This document shows, piece by piece, positions 52,683 through 64,000 of a DNA stretch of 64,000 nucleotides. The stretch lies in assembly GCF_003339775.1 (NCBI RefSeq), contig NZ_CP031088.1:434001-498000 (forward strand), in the 5' to 3' direction. Position 1 is the stretch's first letter. Each line of letters opens with the position of its first letter. The translations under genes were made by a program, and so were the position numbers. The notes under the pieces were generated by a model. That model did not search any database. It had not been told where the DNA came from and worked only from the letters and a program-made list of their open reading frames with translations. The DNA is from Spiroplasma phoeniceum P40 (GTDB lineage: Bacteria; Bacillota_I; Bacilli_A; Mycoplasmatales; Mycoplasmataceae).

Positions 52683-52989
52683 ACCTAATTCTTTCATCCG
52701 TCAATGTCAAACCATCATTATCTTTTTTTAACTAATCAACTAACTCTGCAACAAATGGTATTTGATCCGGATAATCATTAATATCAATTGTTGCCTTTGT
52801 ATCTCACCACGCTGCAAAAGTTTGGTTTACTTCCTCTTTTATATCATTTAAAATACCAAGATCTTGATTATGATCTAATTCATCTTTATCATCACGTTCA
52901 TACTTTCCTCGCGCGGTACAACTAGCCACCCCAAACACATTACCACTGCCTAACACAAAAGAACTAAAAATGGTTAATAACCGTTTCAT
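52683..52989 (-). pseudogene. lipoprotein truncated at the prophage end
   Basis: ATG 52989 (MKRLLTIFSSFVLGSGNVFG, lipobox VASC), then DKDELDHNQDLGILNDIKEE and TFAAWWDTKATIDINDYPDQ. An in-frame TAG at 52732-52734 ends it after 85 codons; the following codons (LKKDNDGLTLTDERIRY) still look like protein up to 52683, exactly where the prophage similarity starts. Probably a longer surface lipoprotein broken by integration. Confidence 0.65.
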
Positions 52990-53109
52990 CAATATGCCAC
53001 CTTCTTCCAATAAGATACTTATTACTTATTATTATATTGAATAAACAATAACAATTATTATTTATCTTTTGGTTAAGAAAAACATTATCAATTATTTTTA
53101 AAACAATAT

Positions 53110-54819
53110 TTAATTTCGGTTAAACCAACGACCAAGTAATGCATCACCGTTTCGTTTACGACGACGAGCAATTAATCATGGAATTGAAATTACTAGTGTT
53201 AAAATAATTAAGAAAATAATAAAAATTACTAAACAAATACGATTTGTTTTTTTCTTTAAAGCTGCTAATTCTTCTGGATGAACAATTTCATATCCATAAT
53301 AACCAATAATATTTGCTTTTCTTTTTTTTGTTAAAACAATATTCGCAATATGAACGCCTAATGTTAGGATTAAAATAATAATTGTAATTGTAATGGCTGC
53401 TGTTAAATCATCAACAATTCCTCAACTTCAAAAACCAAACCGAAACTCTTCACCTGAATGTTGTTGAAAACCATATAAAATTCCTAAAATAATTCCACCA
53501 AAGAAATAAGTCGGGAATGCTAATCAATTTAAAACAATACTACGAACAGTCATTTTTTTATAATTATCAATTAAGAAATGCGGAATAGTATGATTACCGC
53601 GTGTTAAATTAGAAAGATAACTATTTGTTTCAATTCGAACTCGTGATAAATCAAAAATACCAGCAAACAATAATCCTAGAGAAATTAACAAAAAAGTAAT
53701 TGTCAAAAATGGATGAGGAATATATTTCGCTTTAATTCCCATAATTGCTTCTAATTCTTGTTGATGAGAAATAAAATATAAGGCAATAAATAAACTTGTC
53801 ATCATTGTTCCAAGAAAACCAATAATAATCATAATTAAGGTACGAACTTTTTCCGAACGAATCTCACAAACAATTTCTAAAGGAATTAAACGGTTAGCAT
53901 ATTCCTTATTAAAACGACGACGTTGTTTTTCTGATAACTGTGGTTGATAAGCATAACGATTATTTTCCCTACTTTTTGTTAAAGCTGGTGGGTCAAATTG
54001 CGCTGATGGAATAAAATGACTATTTTGATAATACGATGGTGGCGCTGGCATTGAATTTGTCATCATTTGATTATCATAAAAATATTGTGATGAATTTGCA
54101 CCACGATAGGCACCTTTGCTATAATAAGCTAATTCTGAAAGATTAAATTGTTCATTAACTTGTGATTGATGATACGGTGATGCAACACGTGATTGATAAG
54201 GAGGGCGATATTGATTTTCATACATATTATCATCGTTAACATAACCATCACGGTGGTTCTGATATCACATAAATTCAGCATTGTCATATCGCCCTTGATT
54301 TTGTTGTCCTGACCAATATTGATCATAATTAGAACTTGTTACATGCTGCTGAATTCGGCGTGGCAAAATTTGTTGATGAACTGGACGCGAATAATTTTGC
54401 GCCGCATCATGATTATAATATGGTTCAACATAACCGGGTGGCATTTGTGAAGCATTTATATTCATTACCTCACGGTCTTCTTCAAAATACTGGCGGTCAT
54501 GATTATTAGCATAATAATTATATTGGTTACTTAAGTTCATTCGTGCTGGACGAATTGTATTATTATTTTGATATAACATTTCCATATTATTTAATTGGTT
54601 TTGTTTATATGCTTCATTTGGACGAAAGTATTGATTTGACGAAAGATGATTTTGAGGCATTCCATTTGGATGGGGTTGATTTTGACTAAAATCAACATTA
54701 TTTTGGTTTCTTAATTCAGGATTAAAATTATCACCAAAACGATTTGCTGATTGCATTGGTGGTTGCTCATGTTGTTTATCTTTCACCATAAACGATTTAA
54801 CCTTATTAAAAAAACCCAT
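53110..54819 (-). CDS. large membrane protein with Gln/Asn/Tyr-rich N-terminal domain
   Basis: 569 residues. The first about 300 are low-complexity, rich in N, Q, Y and P (QNQPHPNGMPQNHLSSNQYF, PPGYVEPYYNHDAAQNYSRP) and probably disordered in the cytosol. Then five hydrophobic segments (LIMIIIGFLGTMMTSLFIAL first; ICLVIFIIFLIILTLVISIP last). I choose ATG 54819 because AGGTGA lies 9 nt upstream; an in-frame GTG is at 54831. Not assigned to a family; 39 nt after the small membrane gene upstream. Confidence 0.7.
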
Positions 54820-54872
54820 GCTTTGTTTCACCTGCCCTAAATGTGAATAACATTGTATTAAAAAAGAAACTG

Positions 54873-55133
54873 CTAGTTTTTATCACCCATTTTTTTAACT
54901 AGCATAATTTCTTGTTCAAAATACTCAATGTTTTTCTTAAAACTAGTTTCTTGTTTTAATTTTACAATATTCGTTCAATTACTACTGCTTTTTTTACTTC
55001 GAAATAAAGAAAAAGTAATAATAAAATAAACAAATAATAATAGCGCTGCAAATCCTAGTAGAAAACCAATTAACCCGATTACTGGAATGTCTAAATCTAA
55101 GATTGTTATGCTTGTTGTCAAGAAGCCATCCAT
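54873..55133 (-). CDS. small membrane protein (86 aa)
   Basis: MDGFLTTSITILDLDIPVIG then a hydrophobic helix (FLLGFAALLLFVYFIITFSLF) and a charged cytoplasmic tail. Start chosen at the first ATG after the promoter-like tataat region (55157-55170). Probably cotranscribed with 53110-54819. Not recognised. Confidence 0.6.
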
Positions 55134-55202
55134 ATAAACACCACACTATCTATGAGTATTATACTATACTTTTTAAAATTTATGCAAAAAAACATATTAT
55201 TT

Positions 55203-56565
55203 TTATCCTAAACCCTTTTCTAATGTCTCTAATAATTTAGTTTTTACTTCATTTTGTGTTTGATAAGTTAAATTTTAATGTATCAGTAAAGTGCTCTTGT
55301 TTAATTTGATCATAAATCATCCCAATTGTTGTTGTTAATTTAGTAATCTTTGCATCGTTATTAATATAATTAATAATACTATCATCAATCCATTTTGTTT
55401 TTTTCAATTTCTAATCAATTTAAATTTGTTTTTGAAGATTGGTCAGTATTAATTCAACAAGAATCAAGTTGCTTATTATCTCATTGTTTAGTTACATTAT
55501 TATAAATACAAGTTGTTGAATAGATATTAGATAAAGCTTTTTCTGTTGCTTGTGCAATATTTAATAACACACTAGTAATAATATATTCATCACCATATAT
55601 TTGAGATTGTGCTGTATCAATTCCAACAACTTTTTTTCGTTTTATTATATTTAATTCGGTCAATTGTATCTTGGGTTTGTGGTCCTGCAACAGGGAAAAT
55701 AATACTTGCTTTTTTAGTAATTAAATAATCAGAAATCACTTTTCCTTCTCCTTGATTAAATGATTGTGAAAACCATGACTCATTGTCATTTAATACTTCT
55801 TGAACTTTTCTTATTGGTAATAAATTATTAATTTTGGGGTTTATGTTTTTAATTATTGCTAAAATATCTGTCATCAATTGATGTAAATTAGGATATCTAA
55901 CATCGTTCTTAATAATTTCATTAAACACATCCGCTGATAATAAAAATGCTCATAAATAATTTGAAACACCAACTGGATTATCCATTCCTCCATAAGTTGC
56001 AATATTTAACTGTTGTTGAAATTCTGTTTGATGCAAATTAAGTCATATTGTTGTAACAAGACCCGCTAAAAAACCAGTAATTTCTTTTTGAAATAAAATT
56101 CCGACAATATTATCAACTAACGGACCATATGGGTCCATATTTTTATGAACATTCTGACCACTACCATCAATAAAAATAACATTATCCACTAAGTTTGCTG
56201 CTCAACCAATGGTATTGGCATGACTAAAACCAGGTAAAATTAGCGTCTTTGTCCCAGCAATACTAGCTGTAATATAAGCTGCTTTAAATTCACCTGGTGT
56301 AATACCATTTGGTTCAAAATAGCTAGCTCGAAATGGACTATCTTGTCATTGTGTCATTGATGAAACTTGGGTAAATTGTGACACGATATATTTGCTTGCT
56401 CCTTCTCAAGCTGATTGAATATAAGATTTATCATTAATTGACCCACCACTAGTTAATTATCTAAATATCATACATATATTGGTATTTTTTAACACAAGAT
56501 GTTAAAAAACTAGCAGAAGTAGTGCCAATTTGTAGTGCCATTAAAATTTTAATTATTTTTTTCAT
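55203..56565 (-). pseudogene. BMP-family substrate-binding lipoprotein, broken
   Basis: Nucleoside or sugar ABC-transporter binding protein (Med/BmpA type). Signal peptide MKKIIKILMALQIGTTSASF with lipobox LTSC; shifts near 56480; then SYIQSAWEGASKYIVSQFTQ, KTLILPGFSHANTIGWAANL, KASIIFPVAGPQTQDTI and (after a shift near 55640) VVGIDTAQSQIYGDEYIITS. Further shifts near 55405 and 55275, ending at TAA 55203. No permease or ATPase genes of such a transporter are adjacent. Confidence 0.75.
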
Positions 56566-56636
56566 TCTAATCTCCTTTAACCATAATTTAAAAAAATACT
56601 AAAAATATTCTTTTATTAAAACAACAATTATTTTAT

Positions 56637-58154
56637 TTAAGTTTTTTTCTTGTTATTTGTTTCAGAATTAATATTTGATTTAACACGACTAATAAAACTT
56701 TCGCGTAATAATAGATTAACTTTCGGAACTAATAAACGTAAATGATTGCGATATTCAGCTAAAATTATGTCTGAAGTATAATAAAATATTAACAATAAAA
56801 GTAAAACAATTGTGGCACAAATTGTTGAAATAATTGTTGTAATATTATCAATTTGAATCGCAAAATTATCACGGGTAATATATTGCTGACCATAAGCATA
56901 TTCTTTAAATATACCAACCTTTTTATCACGCATCACATCATCAACAAATTTAATAATGAATTCTAATCCAAATCATAATAATTGAAATTGTGCTACAATC
57001 GGTTTATTTGTTGGCGAACGATATTTTCATTCACACGTCATTGCAAACAAAATATTAAAACACATAGCAAAAGCTAATCCATTAATAACTTGCAATGCTA
57101 AGTAAGCTTCTGGAGAATGATTAAATGCAGTAATACTAAAGAAAATAAATCATAGTAATAACCCTAACCCAAAGCAATATTTAACACCAATTTTATTATA
57201 CAGTAAATGACAAGCTAAATAAGCACCAAAAAATTGTGGAATTAGGAATAATTGTTCATTTAAACGCACAAATTGGTTGACTTTTCAAACATCATGGTAT
57301 TTTTCTCATGTGCGTTGGCCTAACAATCAAAGATAAATATTTGATTGAGACACTTCTTTTAAAATAATAATTAAAATTACCATAAAAAAGATAATTAATA
57401 CTTTTCCCCATTTAAATGGTTCAAACATTTTTTGCTGTTCAATCGTAAATGATGTTGATGTAAATTCTTTATGTGAAAATAAAGCATATAAAATTGTTGC
57501 ACCCGCAATAGCAATTATTGCGCCAATTCCAATAATTCCTATTTGCAACTGATTAGTTAAATTACTTCCTACTGTAATAACAATATTATTAAACTCACTA
57601 CCAAAAATAAGCGCAAATGTCATTAATGGCGCTACTAAACTAATTGTTTTAAATGGAAAAAACTTACAACCATATTCTTCATTATTATATGATAAAAAAT
57701 AACTAGCCTTTGTAATAATTCCAAAACCAAGAAAAATTGCCGCGATAATTAATGTTGGTGCGGAAGGATAAACAATTAAAATAAAAATTCCAAGCATTGA
57801 TATTCCAAACATTGTATATTGAAAAAAATGTCAACCAATACGAGAAAAAACCTTATGTAAAAATAAATAAGGAATCATCGCTAAAAAAGCATAAAGAGAA
57901 AGGGAAGTTGTTGCAATAATGGCAATTCCTTCCATATTATTAATTGATGCGGCAAAGAATAAATCGCGGAACTCAAAATTATCACCAATAATTGATGATA
58001 ATGCAAATCAATATAAAAACGTTTGAATAAAGAATGCCTTCTGACTAGTATGTTTAATTTTAATGTTTTTTATTAAAATTAATATGTAAAGAACAAATAA
58101 CAATAATAACATTAATGGATTAAATAAAAAAAAATCTCAATTATTTTGTAACAC
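56637..58154 (-). CDS. multi-spanning membrane protein, MFS-like
   Basis: 505 residues with about 12 hydrophobic segments (LMLLLLFVLYILILI first; IISTICATIVLLLLLIFYYT last), a cytosolic loop near the middle (KEFTSTSFTIEQQKMFEPFK) and a basic end (SETNNKKKT). GTG 58154 is the only in-frame start before the first helix. Topology fits a major-facilitator transporter; substrate unknown. No typical MFS signature was found. Confidence 0.65.
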
Positions 58155-58201
58155 ACCTGCACCCTCTTTCTGTATTATAGATTATAACATAACCTAAATA
58201 A

Positions 58202-59875
58202 TTACATCCGTTCAATAACATTAACCCCTAATAAATTAAAGGCATTTGATAAAACTTGATAAATTACTTTAATAAATACTAAGCGCTGTTTTGTTAATTC
58301 TAAGTTATCTAAATTAATAACTTTTGATTCATTATAATATGAATGGAATTGCCGCGCAACATTTTGCACATAATCACAGACAAGATGTGGTTGACGTAAT
58401 TTTGCTGCTCCTTCAATGCAACGATTAAATAAATCAATCTCATTTAAAAGGTCTAATTCTTTTTGTGACGTTAATAATTCAAAGGTTTTAACATCCGTAA
58501 TATTAATTTTGCTAATTTTGGCTTGTTTTAGCACGCTATTGCAACGCGCTGTTGCATATTGTGCATAATAAACAGGGTTTTTTGAAGAATGCTCTTTTAA
58601 AATACCAATATCTAAGTCCATATGACTTTGAGCACTTTTTGAAGCTAACATATAACGAATTGGGTCAACTCCAATTTCTTCAATTAAGTCAATTAATCAA
58701 ACTGCTGCCCCTTTTCGTTTACTCATTTTATATTCAGCACCGTCTTTAATTAACCGTACCATTTGAATCATATCAATATCTAAAATGTCTTTTTTATATC
58801 CTAATAACTGTAACCCCGCTAACATTCGTACAATATAACCGTGATGATCACCACCTCAAAAATTAACCAATTTATCTGCTTTGCTTCGCATTAAACGTTC
58901 ATTATGTGATGCTAAATCAGGAGTAATATAAGTTAAATCACCATTTGTTTTAACTAAAACACGATCTTTATCATCACCAAAGTCGGTTGTTTTTAATCAT
59001 AGTGCACCATCTTGTTCATAAGTTTTTCCCAATTTGGCATATTGGGCTAATGTTGCATCAATTTTTCCTCCCTCATACATTGCAGCTTCAGAAGAATAAT
59101 ATTCAATATCAACTCGAAATAATTTTAATTGCTTTTTAATAATATCTAAAAATAAATCAACTGATTTTTTACAAAACATTTCATGTACCTTTGGATCACT
59201 AATTTTATAATCCTTATCAAAAGTTAAATTAATAAATTTATCTTGATAATTGTCAACAAAATATTGTGCAACATCAGCATACATATCGCCGCGATATGCA
59301 TCAGGGGGTAATTCGGTTTTTTTACCCAATAAATTTAAATAACTAACAAAAACCGTCACTGCTAAAGTATTTATTTGATTACCAGCATCATTAACATAAT
59401 ATTCAGTTTGAACATGATAACCAGCTGCTCGCAAAATTCGAGCAACACTATCACCAATGGCACCATTCCGAGCATGACCAATATGTAAAAATCCCGTTGG
59501 ATTAGCTGAAACAATTTCTAAATTATAAGTAAAATTCTTTGGAGCTGAATATCCATATTTTTCTTCTCGTTTTAAAACCTCATTAATAACTTGATGTAAC
59601 TGATCAGCAAGTAAGGTAAAATTAATAAATCCCGCACCAGCAATTTCAATTTTTTTAAAATATGATTTATTATTTTTTTCAATAAAATCAATAACTTCTT
59701 CAGCAATTTTATTTGGTGACTTTTTTAATTTTTTTGCTAGTAACAAAGCCAAATTGGTTGATAAATGTCCAAATCCTTCTTGACGTGGTTTTTCAACCAT
59801 CACTGGTGTTGTTAAATTATTTGCCTTTAAGTACTCTTCTAACAGATTTTCAATTAATTTAACATTCGTATTCAT
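58202..59875 (-). CDS. argS: Arginyl-tRNA synthetase
   Basis: 557 residues, normal length. Class I signatures: [16 protein letters not shown] (HIGH) near residues 123-138 and [11 protein letters not shown] (KMSKS variant) near 380. The N-terminal Add-1 domain ([20 protein letters not shown]) and C-terminal DALR anticodon domain ([11 protein letters not shown] at the end) are present. Confidence 0.97.
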
Positions 59876-59928
59876 AATTGTGGTTCCTTTCTTCTTTTAT
59901 TTATATATATTTTACATAGTTTTTATAA

Positions 59929-61200
59929 TTACTTATCTTTTTTTCTAATTTTACAATAATAAAATCCATCAGTATTATTTTCATAACCAAAAATTTGTTC
60001 TGTTGCAATAATTTTTAAATCCGGATGTTTTGCTAAAAAATTGCGGATTTGAACAGTATTTTCATATCCACCAAAAGTACAAGTAGAATAAACCAAAATT
60101 CCACCTGGTTTTAACAATTGATAAGCTTTATCTAATAATTGTTCTTGAATCTCAACTAAATTTGCTAATTCTTGATTAGTCAAAGTATGATATTTAATTT
60201 CTGGTTTTCGTTTAATTACCCCTAAACCACTGCAGGGGGCATCACAAAGAATTTTATCATATTTAATTTCAGGATTAATTTTTCTAGCATCTAATAAATG
60301 TGGATAAATATTCGTAATTCCTAATCGACTAGCATTCATTTTAATTAAATTAATCTTCTTTTCACTAATATCATATGCATCAATAATCCCTTTGTTGTTC
60401 ATTATTTGACTTAAATGTGTTGTTTTACCACCCGGTGCACTGCACATATCTAACACGCGATCAGTTTCTTGAGGATTTAATACTTCTGCAATGCGCATAC
60501 TCATTTCATCTTGAATAAAAATTAAACCTTTTTTAAACATTTCTGAATTAACAACTGGTTTATCGGCAATGACACCTACAGAAGATACTAAACTTTTTGT
60601 TAAATTATAATTTGAATATTGAGCTAATAATTCATCTCGATTAATTTTTAGGGTATTAACGCGAAATGAAAGTTTTGGAATTGTTAAACTATCAACCATT
60701 ACTTGCTGAGCAATATCTTCACTATATTCATTACGAAGAATTAAATATAATGATGATGGAAAACTATATTTAATACTTAATTTTTTTGTTTCATAAGCAA
60801 TATTAATTTCAAAAATCTCATCTTTACTGACAAAAATCTTTTTTAACGTAGCATTAATAAAACCAGCATACTTTGGATTTAGATTTTTACTAATATTAAC
60901 AGCTTCATTAACAATTGCATAATTAGGGATACGATCTAAAAAACGAAATTGATAAATACTCATTCATAATAAAACTTGTAATTTTTGATTAGTTTTTTTG
61001 GATTCAATAAATTGATTAGCAATATATTCTAAATACAATTTATTTTTTAAAGTACCATAAACAATTCGATAAATTAAAGTTTTATCTTGGTCAGTAAAAT
61101 CATCATTTTGTTCTACAATATTTGATAATAAATGATTACTAAACTTGTTTTTTGAAAAAATTTTTCATAAGATATTTCATGCTATTTCTCTTGCTTGCAT
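59929..61200 (-). CDS. rsmB: 16S rRNA m5C967 methyltransferase
   Basis: 423 residues. The NusB-like N-terminal domain (ILWKIFSKNKFSNHLLSNIV) and Rossmann SAM domain: VLDMCSAPGGKTTHL, CDAPCSGLGVI (catalytic Cys) and STCTFGGYEN (second Cys). ATG 61200 is used because gmk ends just upstream, 17 nt away; several TGA codons within the first 25 residues show why a later start would be wrong. Confidence 0.95.
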
Positions 61201-61217
61201 TTTTTAATCCTTTAAAC

Positions 61218-61793
61218 TTACGAACGATTAGCAATTTCTTGTTCTAAAATTGTTTTAATTTCTGCAACTGATTGTTCTACAGTGTTATTTACCACAACAT
61301 AATTATAATTACTTTGCAATGAAAGTTCATCAGCTGCTTTTGCTAATCGTGCTTGTAATACTTCTTCGGGTTCACTTTTTCGGCCTCGAATTCGTTTTTC
61401 TAATTCCTCTAAACTTGGTGGAATTAAAAAAATTGAAACTGCATCAGTTACTTTCTGTAACACTTGTGTTGCACCTTGTACTTCAATTTCTAATAAAACA
61501 TTTTTTCCATTATTAATTTGTTCAATACAATATGATTTCGGCGTACCATAATAATTACCGACAAATTCAGCATATTCTAATAATTCATCATTTTGAATTG
61601 CAGCTTCAAATGTTGGTCGGTCAACAAAAAAATAATTTACCCCTTCAAATTCATCCTGCCTTTTTGTTCTTGTTGTCATTGAAACTGAATAAGCCAAATT
61701 CAACTCCTCATACTTAAAAAGTTCTTGGCATATTGTCCCTTTCCCGACTCCTGATGGGCCAGAAAAAATAATTAAAAAACCCTCTTTCTGCAC
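61218..61793 (-). CDS. gmk: Guanylate kinase
   Basis: Phosphorylates GMP to GDP. 191 residues, P-loop SGPSGVGKGT near 11-20, SVSMTTRTKRQDE nucleotide-binding region, LLEIEVQGATQV. One nt separates it from the rsmD stop, so the two genes are cotranscribed with rsmB. Confidence 0.97.
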   Translation of the reverse strand: MQKEGFLIIFSGPSGVGKGTICQELFKYEELNLAYSVSMTTRTKRQDEFEGVNYFFVDRPTFEAAIQNDELLEYAEFVGNYYGTPKSYCIEQINNGKNVLLEIEVQGATQVLQKVTDAVSIFLIPPSLEELEKRIRGRKSEPEEVLQARLAKAADELSLQSNYNYVVVNNTVEQSVAEIKTILEQEIANRS

Positions 61794-61794
61794 A

Positions 61795-62358
61795 TTAACG
61801 TTCTCCTTTTTCTAATCTTAATATATACAAATACTTTTTTTTATATGTTTTACAACGTAACATAACTAAATTAAATTGATCAAATGACAACATTTGATTT
61901 GATTCACAAACTATTATTCCATAGTTATTGATAATATTGTTATTCAATATTATAGTAATAATATCATAATAATACTCAATTTGCTTAAAAGGTGGGTCTA
62001 AAAATAAAATATCAATTAATACTTTCTGTTGTATCATTCAATTTAATAAAACTTTATAATCATAATTTAATACTTTTGCATTATTTATTTTTAAGTTATT
62101 TAAATTAGTTTCAATAATTTTGGAAGCACATTGGTGCGAATCATTAAAATAACATTGTTGTAATCCACGTGATAACCCTTCAATTCCTAATTGACCACTT
62201 CCAGCAAAAATATCTAATCCAATTTTATTTTCATAAATAAAATAATTATCTAAAATATTAAATGTATCTTCTTTAACACGTGCCGTCATTGGCCGGGTAT
62301 TTATTCCAACTAATGTTTTAATTTGATAACCCTTATATTTTCCACTAATTACGCGCAT
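61795..62358 (-). CDS. rsmD: 16S rRNA m2G966 methyltransferase
   Basis: 187 residues. RVISGKYKGYQIKTL and GINTRPMTARVKEDTFNIL at the N-terminus, GLDIFAGSGQLGIEGLSRG (SAM loop) and DILFLDPPF (catalytic motif IV). An internal TGA (LLN-Trp-MIQQ) keeps both halves in frame. First gene of the rsmD-gmk-rsmB run. Confidence 0.95.
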
Positions 62359-62432
62359 CTTCTTAACCCTTTTCTTTCTTTTTTTTATTATACTAAAACT
62401 TTAGAATTTTCTTTAATAATTGCTGAATATGT

Positions 62433-62438
62433 TATAAT
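62433..62438 (+). promoter_or_regulatory. probable -10 box of def
   Basis: TATAAT 20 nt before the def ribosome-binding site in the divergent rsmD/def region; no clear -35 box. Confidence 0.45.
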
Positions 62439-62458
62439 TTTTTAAGAGGTGATTTTTA

Positions 62459-63040
62459 GTGTTGCAAAATGAAATACCAACTAAAGACTGACTAGTATTT
62501 GATGATACACCGTCAATTCGACAAACATCAATTGATGTCTCTTTACCATTAGCACCTGAAAATGAACTTGTAATGCAAAAATTAATTGATTTTGTAAGAT
62601 ATTCCCAAGATCCGCAAAAAAATAGTGGTCATACAATTAGACCAGCTGTTGGTTTAGCTGCTCCTCAAATTGGACATAATCTTAAAATGTATTATATTCG
62701 AATTGAAGAGACAGATGACGAAACAGGAGATAAAAAAATAATTGAACATGCAATGATTAATCCTAAAATTATTGGAAAAAGTGAACAAATAGCTTGTATA
62801 GAAGAAGGCGAAGGTTGTTTAAGCGTTAATTGTGATAAAGAAGGTTTTGTCCCTCGTAGTTTTCGAATTATTATTGAAGGTTATGATTATTTAAAACAAC
62901 AACAAGTAACAATTACTGCCCGTAGTTATGAAGCAATTGTTTTTCAACACGAACAAGCACATTTAGAAGGTAAATTATATTATGATTTAATTAATAAAAC
63001 CGAACCTTGAATGAAAAAAAGTAATTGAATTATTTTATAA
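62459..63040 (+). CDS. def: Peptide deformylase
   Basis: 193 residues; removes formyl groups from nascent proteins. Motif I VGLAAPQIG, motif II EGCLSV with the metal-binding Cys, motif III FQHEQAHLEG with two His and catalytic Glu. AAGAGGTGAT precedes GTG 62459; the second copy has ATG here. Followed by a terminator. Confidence 0.95.
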
Positions 63041-63045
63041 AAAAT

Positions 63046-63070
63046 AAAAACTGGTAATACCAGTTTTTAT
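63046..63070 (+). terminator. terminator of def
   Basis: aaaaactgg taata ccagttttt, with T run. Confidence 0.85.
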
Positions 63071-63141
63071 TTAGTTTTAAATAGTAATTATATTTTCTTA
63101 TTTTAATTCTTATGATAAAATCGCATCAGAGGTTATTTTTA

Positions 63142-63723
63142 ATGCTACAAAATGAAGTACCAACTCATGACTGATTAGTATTGGATAACACTCCATCAAT
63201 TTGGCAACCATCAATTGATGTGTCTGTATCCTTAACACCCGAAAATGAAATTGTAATGCAAAAATTAATTGATTTTGTAAGATATTCGCATACTCCCCAA
63301 AAAAATAATCCCAATAAGATTAAACCAGCTGTTGGTTTATCCGCTCCTCAAATTGGGCATAATCTTAAAATGTATTATATTCGAATTGAAGAGACAGCTG
63401 CTGAAACAGTAGATAAAAAAATAATTGAACATGCAATGATTAATCCTAAAATTATTGGAAAAAGTGAACAAATAGCTTGTATAGAAGAAGGCGAAGTTTG
63501 TTTTAGTGTTAGGAATAACCAATAAGGTTTTGTTCCCCGTAGTTTTGAGATTATTGTTGAAGGTTATGATTATTTAAAACAACAACAAGTAACAATTACT
63601 GCCCGTCGCCTTGAATCAATTGTTTTTCAACATGAACAAGGGCATTTAGAAGGAAACCTTTATTATAATTTAATTAATAAAACGGAACCTTGAATGAAAA
63701 AAAGTAATTGAATTATTGTATAA
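63142..63723 (+). pseudogene. second, decayed peptide deformylase
   Basis: Tandem duplicate of def (about 80% similar), with the same layout. Motif II is changed to EVCFSV, followed by TAA at 63523-63525 in frame; motif III is FQHEQGHLEG. Start ATG 63142 has GAGGTTATTTTTA. The promoter TATAAT is kept weakly. The gene is probably inactive. Confidence 0.88.
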
Positions 63724-63891
63724 AAATAATATTTAACTTTTTTTAAAACAAAAGTTTTTTTGGTAATCTTACTAATCTTTATGTTATAATTTCTTGGATA
63801 CTAGTAAATTAATTTTTTTCTTTTTAATAATATCCAATTTAATAAAGAAAAAACTATGCGTTAATTTTAGAATTATGAGGTGATAATTTCA

Positions 63892-64000
63892 ATGAATGAA
63901 GAAAAGAAAGAAACAAGTAAAAACAAAGCAATAGTTACAAAACCAACTAGTATAGTAACAAAACAACCAATCCAAAATGTTGTTAAAAATAAAATTCCAA
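63892..64000 (+). CDS. start of an unknown gene, cut by window end
   Basis: MNEEKKETSKNKAIVTKPTS, then IVTKQPIQNVVKNKIP: hydrophilic, Lys/Thr-rich N-terminus without signal peptide. GAGGTGATAATTTCA upstream; TATAAT at 63785-63790 with TTGGTA at 63760. Family cannot be determined from 36 codons. Confidence 0.6.
   Translation, partial: MNEEKKETSKNKAIVTKPTSIVTKQPIQNVVKNKIP

Overview
The window comes from a Spiroplasma chromosome, probably of the citri group. TGA is read as tryptophan throughout: many conserved proteins (rny, lgt, treB, treC, argS, rsmB, rsmD) are intact only under that code. The DNA is very AT-rich, there are no wall-synthesis genes, and SpV1-type filamentous phage (plectrovirus) sequences occur repeatedly. 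Much of the window consists of phage and IS remnants with many small frameshifts and nonsense codons, so a large share of the genes are pseudogenes.

Layout: (a) 1-6.7 kb is chromosomal on the minus strand: ffh, rny, a broken zinc-protease lipoprotein, a ferritin-like protein and a long lgt. (b) 6.9-18.5 kb is a DUF3137-like membrane-protein gene cut in two; its N-terminal part lies at 6907-7491 and its C-terminal part at about 17822-18467. About 10.3 kb of mobile DNA separates them: an IS30 transposase, plectrovirus copy 1 (8.9-13.1 kb), and a scrambled early region of a small non-filamentous phage (13.3-17.8 kb) in which two early modules are joined head to head. (c) 18.5-28 kb is chromosomal: treC, treB, a nonsense-mutated treR, engB, an rRNA methyltransferase, two Cys-rich proteins and small membrane proteins. 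(d) 28-36.7 kb is a peptidase V gene (pepV) split by plectrovirus copy 2; at the right-hand junction a different ORF1 C-terminus is fused in frame to the pepV N-terminus. (e) 36.8-42 kb holds hemW, a decayed gene, an ISLre2/UPF0236-like IS, a terminase fragment and a PemK/MazF-like toxin. (f) 42.1-52.7 kb is a prophage with structural genes on the minus strand: RuvC-like resolvase, OB-like protein, scaffold, capsid, putative portal and receptor-binding-like protein. (g) 52.7-64 kb is chromosomal: lipoproteins, a large membrane protein, a BMP-family pseudogene, a transporter-like protein, argS, rsmB, gmk, rsmD, def and a decayed second def.

The most interesting observation is a repeated arrangement. 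Each of the two unrelated prophage types ends in a large putative adsorption protein. Immediately convergent to each, sharing the terminator, is a small lipoprotein gene: 34829-35281 beside plectrovirus ORF1, and 42125-42634 beside the tail-type protein. Each lipoprotein is a signal peptide and lipobox plus a near-identical copy of about 90-100 residues of the neighbouring phage protein. The two phage proteins also share a faint common motif at this module (YRW, NEP, TG-I-DW). I infer a receptor-masking or superinfection-exclusion system in which the prophage displays a membrane-anchored copy of its own receptor-binding module. This has not been tested.

Other structure worth following: short exact patches of transposase sequence inside phage DNA (about 46 bp of the IS30 gene in a phage structural gene; 27 bp of the ISLre2-like gene in a phage terminal region), hypervariable hairpin-rich plectrovirus intergenic regions bounded by GGCACACT/AGTGTGCC, and a 23-bp inverted-repeat element at the end of both copies of the non-filamentous phage.
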